A stretch of DNA of 64,000 bases from Virgibacillus halodenitrificans JCM 12304 (GCF_001310895.1 NZ_BAZS01000012.1:1-64000); one strand, 5' to 3'; counted from the first letter of the stretch, positions 37,025 through 46,297 are shown. Notes: a model not told the origin generated them from the sequence alone. Numbers and translations are program-made.

Positions 37025-37777
37025 TTGAAAATCTTCGATGCTCATTTACATATTATAGATCCAAAATATCCCCTAATTCCCAACCAAGGATACGTGCCGG
37101 ATCAATTTACATGTAAGGATTATAAAGAGAAAACAAAGAACTTAAACGTGACAGGAGGGGCGATTGTGTCAGGCTCCTTTCAAGGATTCGATCAATCCTA
37201 CCTGAAAAAGGCCCTTCATTTACTTGGCGAAGGCTTTGTAGGTGTAACACAATTACCATACGATGTATCCGATGACGAGATTATTGAATTACATAAATTA
37301 GGGGTTAGGGCAGTACGATTTAATGTGAAACGTGGAGGAACAGAGGCGATGGTGAATTTAGAAAATGTTGCTCGGCGGGTGTATGAAATGGTCAATTGGC
37401 ATGTGGAGTTGTATATTGATTCCACCAAACTGAAAGATTACTTTTCGTTGATTGTAAATCTACCAGCTGTTTCTATTGACCATTTGGGATTAACACAGGA
37501 CGGATTTCATGATTTGCTTCGCTTAGTCGACCAAGGAGTGAAGGTAAAATCAACTGGTTTCGGCAGACTTGACTTTGATCCAGCAAAAGCTATGAAACAA
37601 ATACATGCAGTAAATCCAGAAGCACTATTGTTTGGGACAGACCTTCCATCTACAAGAGCAGACAGACCATTTCAACTATCCGATATGGAACTTATTATAG
37701 ACGTATTGGGAGAAAATGAGGCACGAAAGGTACTTTGTGAAAATGGTGTAAATTGGTATCAAAAAGTACTTAATTAA
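37025..37777 (+). CDS. Amidohydrolase-2-type metal-dependent hydrolase
   Basis: A 250-residue TIM-barrel protein. It begins KIFDAHLHIID, with the HxH metal motif at residues 7-9, has a conserved SIDHLG near 156 and ends with LLFGTDLPSTRADRPF, whose aspartate is a likely metal ligand. Relatives hydrolyse or decarboxylate small carboxylic substrates, and none can be named here. The TTG start is 7 bases after GGAGGG. Confidence 0.82.
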   Translation: MKIFDAHLHIIDPKYPLIPNQGYVPDQFTCKDYKEKTKNLNVTGGAIVSGSFQGFDQSYLKKALHLLGEGFVGVTQLPYDVSDDEIIELHKLGVRAVRFNVKRGGTEAMVNLENVARRVYEMVNWHVELYIDSTKLKDYFSLIVNLPAVSIDHLGLTQDGFHDLLRLVDQGVKVKSTGFGRLDFDPAKAMKQIHAVNPEALLFGTDLPSTRADRPFQLSDMELIIDVLGENEARKVLCENGVNWYQKVLN

Positions 37778-37816
37778 CGTAGAGCTGCATTTTATAAAAT
37801 AGAAAGGTGATAAGCT

Positions 37817-38374
37817 ATGAAGCTAGTACTCATATTCGGTCCTCAGGCAGTTGGAAAAATGACAGTTGGCCAGGAGCTTGCCAAACTTACTAACTTGAAA
37901 CTAATGCATAACCACATGACGATCGATCTTTTAGAACCATTATTTGGATTTAGTCCGGAGTTATGGAAGTTATCCAATACCTTTCGGGAAGAAATTTTCC
38001 GTTCCTTTGCCAAAACGGATCAAGATGGAATAATCTTTACCTTTGTTTGGGCATTTAACAAGCAAGAGGATTGGGAAAACGTTGAACATGTATGTACTAT
38101 TTTTAGAGAAAAAAACGCGGAAATCTATTTTGTAGAATTAGAAGCGAAATTAGATATCAGGCTGAAGCGAAATAAAACTGCAAACCGATTGGAACACAAA
38201 CCAACAAAACGCAACATAAACCAATCAGAGCAAAATTTATTAAACAGTATGGAAACCCTTCGACTGAATTCACGTGAAGGCGAACTCAAACGAGATAATT
38301 ATGTTCGTATTGATAATAACAAGCTAAGTGCCGTGGAAGTCGCAGAAAGGATAAAAGAGCATTTTGAACTATAG
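37817..38374 (+). CDS. P-loop (shikimate-kinase-like) nucleotide-binding protein
   Basis: A 185-residue protein with a Walker A variant GPQAVGKMT at residues 8-16, then a kinase-like helical arrangement. EAKLDIRLKRNKTANRLEHKPTKR is a likely lid region rich in basic residues. It resembles uncharacterised AAA/kinase-fold proteins of Bacillaceae. The substrate is unknown. AGAAAGGTG precedes the ATG. Confidence 0.7.
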   Translation: MKLVLIFGPQAVGKMTVGQELAKLTNLKLMHNHMTIDLLEPLFGFSPELWKLSNTFREEIFRSFAKTDQDGIIFTFVWAFNKQEDWENVEHVCTIFREKNAEIYFVELEAKLDIRLKRNKTANRLEHKPTKRNINQSEQNLLNSMETLRLNSREGELKRDNYVRIDNNKLSAVEVAERIKEHFEL

Positions 38375-38386
38375 GGAAATTCCTCC

Positions 38387-38417
38387 TTTACATTAACGTA
38401 ACGTAAACCCTTATAGT
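38387..38417 (+). promoter_or_regulatory. MerR-type promoter with 19-bp spacer
   Basis: -35 TTTACA, exactly 19 bases, -10 TATAGT. The spacer region carries the imperfect dyad TTACATT-N5-AACGTAA. A 19-bp spacer with an internal dyad is the hallmark of promoters twisted open by MerR regulators. The gene downstream starts with a MerR domain, so autoregulation is likely. Confidence 0.7.
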
Positions 38418-38438
38418 AAACGTGAAGGGGTGACGAAC

Positions 38439-39467
38439 ATGCTTATTAAAGAAGCAGCAAAAAAACTAAATACAACAGCTAGAACAATTCGCTTATATGA
38501 GGAGAAAGGATTGATTAGTCTAAAAAAAGACCAAGAAAATGATTATAGAATCTTTACCGAAGACGACTTATATCGGCTAAGTACCATTCTTGCCCTAAGA
38601 GAGATTGGTATTCAAATTAGTGAGATTAGGGAGATGTTGAAGCAGCCTGGAATGCAGATGGAGGATTATTTAAATCTGCAACGCAGTGTCTTGTATGAAA
38701 AGCTTTTGGAGATGAAGGATATGATTCATACTATTGATCAAATGATGGAGCATGTGGATTCTGCCGATTTCCAGCCGATATCCAAATTGGCGGAGCATCT
38801 AAAAAAACTGAAGCAAATTCGTAAAGGGTGGAAAGACAAGTGGGACTTTGATAGTCAGGCTATAGAATATGATCAACATATTAAAAAGGCAGGATATACG
38901 TTTAACGTGCATCAAGGCTATGATGTGGCTTTATCTACGGTAGAGCAATGTATTACGTTAAATGCTAAAGACCAATGTTTAGATATTGGGGTTGGGACAG
39001 GTAATTTAGGAGGGAGATTTCTTCATCAAGGTGCCCATGTGATTGGTGTTGATCAATCTGGTAAGATGCTTGAAAAATGCAAGGAGAAATATCCTTTGAT
39101 GGAAGTGCGGAAAGGACATTTTCTGGCTTTACCCGTTATGGATCTCACAATGGATGTAGTTGTCTCCAGCTATGCTCTGCATCATTTACCGGATGAAGAA
39201 AAGCTGCTAGCCTTGCAGGAAATAAACCGTGTGTTAAAATCCGGAGGGCAATTATGTATTGCAGATTTAATGTTCCAAAATGAAAATGACAGGAAACGTG
39301 TTCTAGACATGTATCGCTTAGAGGGGAATATGGAAGCTGTGGAAGCGATTGAAGATGAGTATTATGCTGATAGATCCTTACTAATAGAATGGCTGGTTGC
39401 ACATGATTACGAAGTCAAAGCACAACAAATAAATTCAATATTAAGCGTTATATATGCTGAAAAATGA
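38439..39467 (+). CDS. MerR-type regulator fused to a SAM-dependent methyltransferase
   Basis: A 342-residue two-domain protein. Residues 1-70 are a MerR winged helix (IKEAAKKLNTTARTIRLYEEKGLI), followed by a coiled dimerisation helix to about 125. From about 150 the chain is a class I methyltransferase. Motif I is CLDIGVGTGNLGG, the acidic strand end is IGVDQSGKML and VVVSSYALHHLPDEEK is motif IV-like. The methyltransferase occupies the place of an effector-binding domain and may itself sense SAM or a substrate. The ATG at 38439 follows AAGGGGTG. A DUF2785 gene follows after 21 bases. Confidence 0.85.
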   Translation: MLIKEAAKKLNTTARTIRLYEEKGLISLKKDQENDYRIFTEDDLYRLSTILALREIGIQISEIREMLKQPGMQMEDYLNLQRSVLYEKLLEMKDMIHTIDQMMEHVDSADFQPISKLAEHLKKLKQIRKGWKDKWDFDSQAIEYDQHIKKAGYTFNVHQGYDVALSTVEQCITLNAKDQCLDIGVGTGNLGGRFLHQGAHVIGVDQSGKMLEKCKEKYPLMEVRKGHFLALPVMDLTMDVVVSSYALHHLPDEEKLLALQEINRVLKSGGQLCIADLMFQNENDRKRVLDMYRLEGNMEAVEAIEDEYYADRSLLIEWLVAHDYEVKAQQINSILSVIYAEK

Positions 39468-39488
39468 GTTGGAAAGGAGGTTCATTTA

Positions 39489-40337
39489 ATGCAATTAAAG
39501 ACCGTACTGCAAGAAATTACTCATCATAATGACTACGACCTTAGTAAAATTTCTATGGATGAGCTTATAAAAGAAATGCTTTGTAATATTGGCTCAACCG
39601 ATCCCGAATTAAGAGATGCATTGATATACAACGCTTTCGGGAAATTAATTCAAGAAGATTATTTAAAAGTAGATCAGTGGAGATATATCGTAAAAACATG
39701 TATGGATACCAATCATTTATTTTTAAACATAGGTGAGACAGAAACAGACTCCGTTTTCTCAAGATCCTTTTCCTCACTTGTTCTGGCTTTGATTTTAGAA
39801 AAAGATAGCCAAGAATTTCGTTTATCTGAGACAGAAGTTAGAGAAATTATTAAACAAAGTATTTTATATTTAGAATTAGAAAGAGATATTCGCGGGTATG
39901 TAAAAGACAAAGGTTGGGCGCATAGTGTTGCACACGGTGCTGATCTATTGGCAGAAGCGGTAAAACATCCATATTTCGATATGGGGTTAGTTGATGATTG
40001 TTTGAAAGCAGTACAGCACAACTTATTCAAAAGGAATGAGGAAGGAATTCCTTATCTGGATGATGAAGAAGAAAGGCTTGTTTTTGTTATAGAAGCATTG
40101 TTGGGTCGGGGTGCTACGGAAGACCGTATAGCATCCTGGATATCTGAGGTATCTACCAATTTAAATGAATTATTGAATAGAGAAGGAACAAACTTAGTCT
40201 TCTTTAGAAAAAGAGGAGAAATTGTTCGGTTTTTTCGGGCAGTTTACTTTAGATGCTTGTTCAACGGAAATTTCCCGATCATTCAACAAAGGTTATTGAA
40301 GGAGTTGAAAGCCTGGCATGAATTGTTCTATGATTAA
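39489..40337 (+). CDS. DUF2785-family protein
   Basis: A 282-residue, mostly helical soluble protein. The stretch DIRGYVKDKGWAHSVAHGAD (about residues 137-156) is the family's signature. It contains two histidines and acidic residues that might bind metal. The function is unknown. GGAAAGGAGG precedes the ATG, and it follows the MerR-methyltransferase gene by 21 bases, so the pair is probably one transcript. Confidence 0.85.
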   Translation: MQLKTVLQEITHHNDYDLSKISMDELIKEMLCNIGSTDPELRDALIYNAFGKLIQEDYLKVDQWRYIVKTCMDTNHLFLNIGETETDSVFSRSFSSLVLALILEKDSQEFRLSETEVREIIKQSILYLELERDIRGYVKDKGWAHSVAHGADLLAEAVKHPYFDMGLVDDCLKAVQHNLFKRNEEGIPYLDDEEERLVFVIEALLGRGATEDRIASWISEVSTNLNELLNREGTNLVFFRKRGEIVRFFRAVYFRCLFNGNFPIIQQRLLKELKAWHELFYD

Positions 40338-40434
40338 ATATTTTGGAGTATAAAAGAACTTTATTGCAGTTATTGAACTTCAGCTTTCACACAGTTGGAG
40401 GAAAATGCGAAGTAGAGTGAAGACTACTAGCTGC

Positions 40435-40554
40435 AGAGCAAATTAACCGGCAGGAGGGCGAAATAATCCTCTGTAGAGCAAATTAATCGGCAGGAGGGCG
40501 AAGTAATCCTCCGGAGAGCAAATTAATCAGCAGCAGACTGAAGTAATCGGCCGT
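40435..40554 (+). repeat. Three tandem 40-bp repeats
   Basis: Units at 40435-40474, 40475-40514 and 40515-40554, each starting AGAGCAAATTAA. Units 1 and 2 are nearly identical, and unit 3 has diverged in its second half. Just upstream, AGTTGGAGGAAAATGCGAAG (about 40393) matches one end of the mosaic repeats, so a solo repeat end may flank the array. The rest of the gap 40338-40684 holds only a terminator. Confidence 0.8.
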
Positions 40555-40643
40555 AGACATTCGCAAACTAGCTATAATTTGTTCACTATACATTATTTTT
40601 CGAATGATGGCATAACATCCTAATAAATATGGAATCAAATAAA

Positions 40644-40681
40644 GAAAAGCTGCCCCATATCAAAGAGGGTAGCTCTTCTTT
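40644..40681 (-). terminator. Intrinsic terminator of the amidase gene
   Basis: On the minus strand, AAGAGCTACCCTC pairs with GGGGCAGCTTTT across a loop of about 10 bases, followed by T residues. It lies directly behind the amidase stop. Confidence 0.7.
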
Positions 40682-40684
40682 TGA

Positions 40685-41794
40685 TTACTCGCTAAAGTAA
40701 TTTTGTAAACCTGTAGTAATTGCTTGTCCAACATTATTTTGATAGTCGGCAGTTTTAATATGAGCTAAGTCATTAGGATTGGTGATAAAGCCCAGCTCCA
40801 TTAAAATAGAGGGCGCCCGATTCTCCCTTAATACTTTATAATTTGCTTGTAGACTACCTCTACTAGCCAGTGGAACTGTTGAAGCCATAGCAGATTGCAC
40901 CTTAGTAGCTAAGCCGGCATCCTTATCTGAATAGTAGTATGTGCTCGTACCATTAATAGACAACATCGGGAAGGTATTATAATGAAGACTGACAAAAGCA
41001 TCGGTATCATAGCTATTACTAATAGCCACTCGTTTACCGAGTGTAACAAAATAATCTCCCGAACGTGTCATGATAACGTTTGCCCCTGCCGAACGAAGCT
41101 GTCCAGCAACTGCTTCAGCTGTTGGCGAAATGAGATCTTTTTCATAGATCCCACCAAGCCCAATTGCACCTGGATCCTTGCCGCCATGCCCTGGATCAAC
41201 AACGATTGTATAACCGTTTAACGTGCCATTCGCTTTTTTTGTATTTTTAACTGAGTTTGTTTGTTTCTTTGATTGCCCGGCAGCATTATTGTTCGTTCCA
41301 TTATTCGTTAACCATGAAGCTACCCAACCAGTATTTCCGTTAGTCAATTCTATGTTGTGCCAATCACCTGAAGTTTTTACAATGTTATATGTATTTCCTG
41401 AATCTGTGGAAGCAATTACTGGATGGTTTTCGCCAGGTCCTGAACGAATATTGACATTACTTGCTGTAATGGTCACTTGTTCATTGGATCTATCTGTTTT
41501 CGCTTGCTGACTTTTTCCACTTACTGGAATCAAGTAATGTGCAGCAATCCAGGCTTCTTCACCTGCATAATAGGTTTGAGCCCAACCATGTTTTTTTTGA
41601 AAAATTTCCACCTTGTTACCTTCAACTAGCTGACCAATAACTTTTCCGCTGGAAGAAGGTTCACTTCTAACATTAAGAATGATCTCGCCAATTTCGTAAA
41701 TTTCCCCTTGTTCTGCATGACTCGTATTAGGAATGAAAAGAATAGAAAATAGCAATATACAAATACCAACAACTGAAAAATAAATCTTTTTCAC
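40685..41794 (-). CDS. Secreted N-acetylmuramoyl-L-alanine amidase with two SH3b domains
   Basis: A 369-residue cell-wall hydrolase. Signal peptide (residues 1-27, ending SHA), bacterial SH3 domains at about 31-90 and 108-164, then an Amidase_3 domain from about 194. The zinc ligands His203 (DPGHGG), Glu218 (YEKD) and His271 (SLHYN) and the catalytic Glu333 (LMELGF) are all present. It cleaves the bond between muramic acid and L-alanine, acting in wall turnover, separation or spore stages. A terminator follows, and the gene is monocistronic. Confidence 0.93.
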   Translation of the reverse strand: MKKIYFSVVGICILLFSILFIPNTSHAEQGEIYEIGEIILNVRSEPSSSGKVIGQLVEGNKVEIFQKKHGWAQTYYAGEEAWIAAHYLIPVSGKSQQAKTDRSNEQVTITASNVNIRSGPGENHPVIASTDSGNTYNIVKTSGDWHNIELTNGNTGWVASWLTNNGTNNNAAGQSKKQTNSVKNTKKANGTLNGYTIVVDPGHGGKDPGAIGLGGIYEKDLISPTAEAVAGQLRSAGANVIMTRSGDYFVTLGKRVAISNSYDTDAFVSLHYNTFPMLSINGTSTYYYSDKDAGLATKVQSAMASTVPLASRGSLQANYKVLRENRAPSILMELGFITNPNDLAHIKTADYQNNVGQAITTGLQNYFSE

Positions 41795-41992
41795 GTTTTC
41801 CCTCCTTATAATTAATAAAGTAAGTAAATCATAATACTAAATTGTTACCTATACAAGTACAAAATAAACTATTTTAGAGTAAAACAATTCAGAAGCCCTA
41901 GTAAAATTCGTCAATATACCTAAATGCATAAAGTTCACGAATAAAGTAAGAATAGTTAGAGAGTGACATTAGAACAAAAATACCATAATAAA

Positions 41993-42027
41993 AGTACCTG
42001 ACTGCTCTACAAATACAGTCAGGTACT
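41993..42027 (-). terminator. Intrinsic terminator of the FMN reductase gene
   Basis: Perfect 12-bp arms AGTACCTGACTG and CAGTCAGGTACT, followed on the minus strand by TTTTATT. The rest of the gap 41795-42098 shows nothing else. Confidence 0.8.
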
Positions 42028-42098
42028 AGTGCTAAAAGAATTTCCTTATTATATTTTTATTGTAAGGGAATGACTTACATTTAGTATAAAAATACCAG

Positions 42099-42641
42099 TT
42101 ATAAGTTGATTTCTTTTACGAGTACAGCCGCCTCATCCAAAGCTCTTTTGTTATTTTTAATATCGCCGGGTTTACTTGCCTGACCTAGTACATAACCGGC
42201 AAACTCCATACCAAAAAACTGACAAATATAATTAAATTGCTGAACAAGCGGCAATCCTTTAATAGTAGGGTTATCACCTCCAACCGCAATAAGATAGGCT
42301 TTTTTCTTCTTTAATTCTCCTCGGAAATGCGCGTAATTCGGGTCACGCATAATCTGGGACCAGCGGTCAATAAATGTCTTCATTGGGCCTGATAAACTGT
42401 ACCAATAGATAGGCGTGGAAAATACGATTATCTCATGTCTAAGCATTAGATCAATTAATTCTTTATGATCGTCATGAACATTTTTAAACCCTTTCACCTC
42501 ATGGCGCTCATCAATAATTTGCTGAATATGGTAATCTTGAAGATGAATATGGGTGGCTTTTTCTTTCGGGACGGCATGGTAGGCAAGATATTCTGCATTA
42601 CCATTTTGACGGCTCGAGCCATGAATTACTGCTATCTTCAT
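42099..42641 (-). CDS. NAD(P)H-dependent flavodoxin-like oxidoreductase
   Basis: A 180-residue flavodoxin-fold FMN reductase-like protein. The phosphate loop is HGSSRQNGNAEYLA (residues 7-20) and the second flavin contact is FSTPIYWYSLSGPMKTFIDRW. Relatives reduce quinones, azo compounds or chromate, and the physiological substrate is unknown. AAGGAGG lies 8 bases before the ATG. The gene is monocistronic. Confidence 0.87.
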   Translation of the reverse strand: MKIAVIHGSSRQNGNAEYLAYHAVPKEKATHIHLQDYHIQQIIDERHEVKGFKNVHDDHKELIDLMLRHEIIVFSTPIYWYSLSGPMKTFIDRWSQIMRDPNYAHFRGELKKKKAYLIAVGGDNPTIKGLPLVQQFNYICQFFGMEFAGYVLGQASKPGDIKNNKRALDEAAVLVKEINL

Positions 42642-42840
42642 TATGTTAACCTCCTTATGTTCTTAGCCGTTTACTATATGACTGCTTACTACAGACTATG
42701 TAAAAGAATTGGAAATCATAAGTAAAATTTTTATTTGTTAATGAGTAAGTTCTAATATTTTCATGAAAGCAAAACAACCGAAAAAGTGCTTGGAGCGCTA
42801 GAAGGTTTTACAGACAATAAAAAAGATAGGTGGAAAGAAA

Positions 42841-43026
42841 TTGACTATAAAAGGAAATAGTGTGTTCAAGTTTATTGTTATATTAATCGCTGCAATTGTA
42901 ATACGAACATTACTGGCTGTTTTTAGCGAGGGTGGGTATCACCCGTATACGAACATTGTTGTTATCATTAGTGCCATTATCACCTTTGTGCTTTGGACTG
43001 TTTGGGAGGAAAGTCGAAACAAGTAA
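42841..43026 (+). CDS. Small two-helix membrane protein
   Basis: A 61-residue product with two hydrophobic helices (about 9-28 and 37-54) and a charged end. The TTG start follows AGGTGGAAAG. I do not recognise a family. Translation is plausible but unproved. It lies alone between convergent genes. Confidence 0.5.
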   Translation: MTIKGNSVFKFIVILIAAIVIRTLLAVFSEGGYHPYTNIVVIISAIITFVLWTVWEESRNK

Positions 43027-43121
43027 TGAGAGAAGAATCAGTGATCTAATAAAGACTATTTTGCTATTTATGATTGGTTCTCATGCATTCAACGGATTCT
43101 TTCTGTTACACATTTATTTAT

Positions 43122-43157
43122 AAGGCAGAGGCTGAAATTATCCAGCCTCTGCCTCTA
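43122..43157. terminator. Bidirectional intrinsic terminator
   Basis: Arms GGCAGAGGCTG and CAGCCTCTGCC with an eight-base loop, T residues on either side. It ends the ABC exporter operon on the minus strand. Confidence 0.85.
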
Positions 43158-43163
43158 TTATAA

Positions 43164-44408
43164 TTACGCCCGAATCCATTTCCATATTTCCCCGGGAGTT
43201 GCATTCTTTCCATACATTAAAATACCTACTTTAAATATTTTTCCAGCCAACTTCATTGCAAGCCAAACACTAACTATTAATATAGCTAAAGAAATCACAA
43301 TTTCTACCCATGGCCATTCCTCCATAATAGTTAACCGTAACAGTAAAACACCCGGCGATGTAAATGGGATGTAGGTTCCAATTTGAGCCATTAGACCAGT
43401 TGGATCACTGATTACAGGTCCGATAAAGATAAAAGGAAGGAAAGGAAGCATCATAACCATACCTTGAAAATTTCCAGCTGTAGTGATATCTGCCATTGTA
43501 GCTCCAATTCCAACAAACAGAGAGGCAAATAGTAAAAAACCAAGGATTGCAATAACTAATAATAGGATAAGCTCTGGTACAAAGATATACTCTATAATTG
43601 GTAAATCTATTTTCCATAAAAGAAAAGGAAAAAGCAAAGTAATTGATACAACTGCTTGAATTAAGCCAAGTACAAAATAACCGATTATTTTCCCTTGCAT
43701 AAGCTCTGCTGGTGTAAGAGATGAAAGAATAATCTCAGCAATTTTATCTTTCTTTTCCTGTGAGGCACTTTGAAATATAGCCATACCCGTAAATACGATG
43801 GAAAGCATAATAAAGCCTGCAAATGCTCCTGGGGCTAGATCTTCTATTGGATTTTCACCTAAGCTGGTTTCTTCTTCTGTAGAAGTAGTATTAATATTTT
43901 CTCCTGGCGATTGCTCGTTAAAGTGGAACCCTTTTGAGATAACAGCAAGCTGTTTTTCGGTTATTCCCAGTTCTTCCATTTGCATTGTCTGTAGAGGAGA
44001 AGATAATAGTTGCAATTCATTTGAAAAAAAAGGAGGAATTTCCTCACTGAGATAAACAGGAACATTACCTTCTTGCATCGCGCGTTCATCGATAAATATG
44101 TATGCCGTATTCTCACTTAGTTCTGCTTCTGCAGCTACTTCTTTTTCGGTTAGGTCGGTTTGCAATAGATCCCAAGGTAATTTATTCTGATTCACACTTT
44201 CTTGAAGTTCAGGAAATACACCGAGCTGATCATTTACAAACACTCTGGTTGTTTCCTGTTCTGTATCAGCTGGATCATCACCAAAAAGACTACCCAAAAG
44301 CATAAATCCAATAATAAGGACCGGGGTCAGGAATAACCCGATTAAAAACGTTTTATTCTTCAGGTTTCGCTTTATTTCCCACTTGGCAACCTTCATGGTA
44401 TTACGCAT
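43164..44408 (-). CDS. ABC-2 type exporter permease (NatB/YhaP-like)
   Basis: A 414-residue membrane protein with an N-terminal helix, a large extracytoplasmic domain (about residues 45-190, acidic) and five to six C-terminal helices, the ABC2_membrane_3 layout. Relatives export sodium or peptides. The substrate here is unknown. ATG 44408 lies 5 bases after AGGTGA and overlaps the end of the ATPase gene. A GTG 9 bases upstream is an alternative start. Confidence 0.85.
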   Translation of the reverse strand: MRNTMKVAKWEIKRNLKNKTFLIGLFLTPVLIIGFMLLGSLFGDDPADTEQETTRVFVNDQLGVFPELQESVNQNKLPWDLLQTDLTEKEVAAEAELSENTAYIFIDERAMQEGNVPVYLSEEIPPFFSNELQLLSSPLQTMQMEELGITEKQLAVISKGFHFNEQSPGENINTTSTEEETSLGENPIEDLAPGAFAGFIMLSIVFTGMAIFQSASQEKKDKIAEIILSSLTPAELMQGKIIGYFVLGLIQAVVSITLLFPFLLWKIDLPIIEYIFVPELILLLVIAILGFLLFASLFVGIGATMADITTAGNFQGMVMMLPFLPFIFIGPVISDPTGLMAQIGTYIPFTSPGVLLLRLTIMEEWPWVEIVISLAILIVSVWLAMKLAGKIFKVGILMYGKNATPGEIWKWIRA

Positions 44409-45333
44409 ATACTTCACCTGTTTCTTTTAGCATATTTTTATCTGTAGCAATATCTATAAATATTTCATGCAACGAAACACGGTCCATTGTTAATTCATGA
44501 ACGACTAACTCATTCGGCAATTGCTTTAACCATAAAGTCGGTTGAACAGCCTGTTCAAGGTAAAGAACAGATATATCTTCCTGTTGTTCAATTCGTAGTA
44601 CCTCGGGTATTGTTTGAAGAATCTCCAAATTATTTATGCCACGAATGGTGCATTTGAAATTTGCATATGTTGTTTTAACCTCTTCCATCGATCCGTAAAT
44701 AACTTTCTGTCCCCTGTGAATCATAAACAAACGATTTGCCATTTCTTCTACTAAATTCATTTGATGGGAGGATAGTAATATAGCTGTCCCTTTTTCGGCA
44801 AGTTCTTTTATTTCTTGTTTAAACAATTCCTGGCTCACAGGGTCTAATCCGGAAAATGGCTCATCTAATATAAGAAGTTCCGGTTCGTGTAGAATGGACG
44901 CAATAAATTGAACCTTCTGCCCCATCCCTTTAGAAAGCTCCTCTACTGATACTTTCTCTTTCCCTTCCAGATCAAATTTCTTTAAGTAATCAAGTGCCCG
45001 CTGCTTTGCTTTTGCTTGTGGATAGTCCTTTAATTCAGCTAAATACAATAATATATCCATCACTTTTACATTTTTGTATAATCCACGTTCTTCCGGTAAA
45101 TAACCAATTTTATGTCTTGGAATATCTTTACCAGTACTGTTCGTAAAGGTAATAGAACCCTCATCTGGATACATTATCCCCATAATGTTTCGAATGGTAG
45201 TTGACTTGCCAGCACCATTTGGTCCAAGTATGGCCATAATTTCCCCTTTGCGAACCTCAAAAGATATATCAGAAATGATCTGTTTGTCTTTAAAAGATTT
45301 CCCCAATTTGTTTACTGTTAACAATGCTTCCAT
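44401..45333 (-). CDS. ABC exporter ATP-binding protein (NatA/YhaQ-like)
   Basis: A 310-residue ATPase. Walker A GPNGAGKST (about residues 38-46), a divergent signature VEELSKGMGQK, Walker B LLILDEPFSGLDP and H-loop LSSHQM. The extra C-terminal domain of about 90 residues is usual in the NatA/YhaQ group. ATG 45333 lies 7 bases after AAGGAGGG. It pairs with the overlapping permease gene and lies 270 bases behind a GntR regulator on the same strand. Confidence 0.9.
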   Translation of the reverse strand: MEALLTVNKLGKSFKDKQIISDISFEVRKGEIMAILGPNGAGKSTTIRNIMGIMYPDEGSITFTNSTGKDIPRHKIGYLPEERGLYKNVKVMDILLYLAELKDYPQAKAKQRALDYLKKFDLEGKEKVSVEELSKGMGQKVQFIASILHEPELLILDEPFSGLDPVSQELFKQEIKELAEKGTAILLSSHQMNLVEEMANRLFMIHRGQKVIYGSMEEVKTTYANFKCTIRGINNLEILQTIPEVLRIEQQEDISVLYLEQAVQPTLWLKQLPNELVVHELTMDRVSLHEIFIDIATDKNMLKETGEVYA

Positions 45334-45602
45334 TAACAATCCCTCCTTCGTAGATAGTGTGGTAAATATAAGTGAGTCTGTGAATTTTCCTGTATTTTCA
45401 GCTCATGCATTGGGATAAATTCCCAATAAATTTATTAGCCTTGTTGCAGTTTTTCTTTCCCAAGTGCTCTCACCATATGCCTATGTTTTAATACGTAGAA
45501 GTAGTCAGTTAGTTTCATAATATTAGAATTTTAATAAAATCCCTAACGAACGAGTGGTTACCGTCTTTTTTAGTGTGAGATTTTTATCAACTAATTCATA
45601 TT

Positions 45603-46007
45603 TCAGCTTCCATTTTTCTTGTACGAAGAGAGTACTTCAAAAAATATTTCTTGAATCTGCTTTTCGTTGTAATCATAATCAAATGCAATATTGATTGCTT
45701 TTTCGATTTCATAATATACAGTAGAGATTTTCACCTGTTGCTTCAATTCTGTTTTAATATGGGCGACAAAGGTGCCTTTGCCCTGTATTGTTTTTATAAA
45801 TCCTTGATGTTCTAAATTTTGATAGCTTCTTCGAATAGTGATCATACTTGTTTCCATGTCTTTTGCTAAAGCTCGGATGGAAGGCAAAGGTGTATCTGCT
45901 GGTAAATGTCCTCCAGCAATTAACGCTTTTAATTGGTTTTCGATTTGATGATAAATAGGTTCTCTTGAGTCTTTGGAAATGGAGATAGGTAATTCCACCT
46001 TAAACAC
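45603..46007 (-). CDS. GntR-family regulator (YhcF/YtrA type)
   Basis: A 134-residue regulator. A GntR winged helix occupies residues 10-80 (REPIYHQIENQLKALIAGGHLPADTPLPSIRALA), with only a short helical tail and no ligand domain, as in the YtrA/YhcF subgroup. Such regulators commonly repress an adjacent ABC exporter. The exporter genes here lie downstream on the same strand. Confidence 0.87.
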   Translation of the reverse strand: MFKVELPISISKDSREPIYHQIENQLKALIAGGHLPADTPLPSIRALAKDMETSMITIRRSYQNLEHQGFIKTIQGKGTFVAHIKTELKQQVKISTVYYEIEKAINIAFDYDYNEKQIQEIFFEVLSSYKKNGS

Positions 46008-46279
46008 CCCTTATTTTAAATTGTGATCTACTAATATTAGTGAAAATAGTAAACGTGACAATTAGTTAAAGCTGTTAAAGCGTATAGTTTTCTCTTTACG
46101 ATAGAGGGCGCTGCTTTCGGTCTTTCCTAATTCAAATAGTGATATACTGTGTATGTTTATATATACAGTATATATGTTGAGTAAAGAAGTCAATTATTAT
46201 TCTGTATATATGCTCGTTGTAGAATTCCGCAGGATTATCCGATACCACGTTAACAAAATTGCCATAGTATAGTAAGTAT
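46008..46279. other. Intergenic region between the GntR gene and the redox palindrome
   Basis: AT-rich sequence with TATATACAGTATATA-like stretches near 46155-46175 that could be the GntR operator or promoter. I see no gene. Confidence 0.35.
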
Positions 46280-46297
46280 ATGTGAAATATTTCACAA
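46280..46297 (+). promoter_or_regulatory. Rex/Fnr-type palindrome upstream of the DoxX gene
   Basis: TGTGAAATATTTCACA (46281-46296) is a perfect 16-bp palindrome. It satisfies the Bacillus Fnr box TGTGA-N6-TCACA. With flanking bases it differs by one base from the Rex consensus TTGTGAA-N4-TTCACAA. It lies about 118 bases before the DoxX ATG and implies control by oxygen or NADH state. Confidence 0.7.

Noticed and set aside
40435-40554. Possible CRISPR array
   Set aside because: The 40-bp units are directly adjacent, without unique spacers, and no cas genes are present.
42756-42860. An open stretch reading HESKTTEKVLGALEG and ending at a stop inside the next small gene
   Set aside because: It lacks an initiation site and is only 34 codons. 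It may be the tail of a lost gene but cannot be supported.
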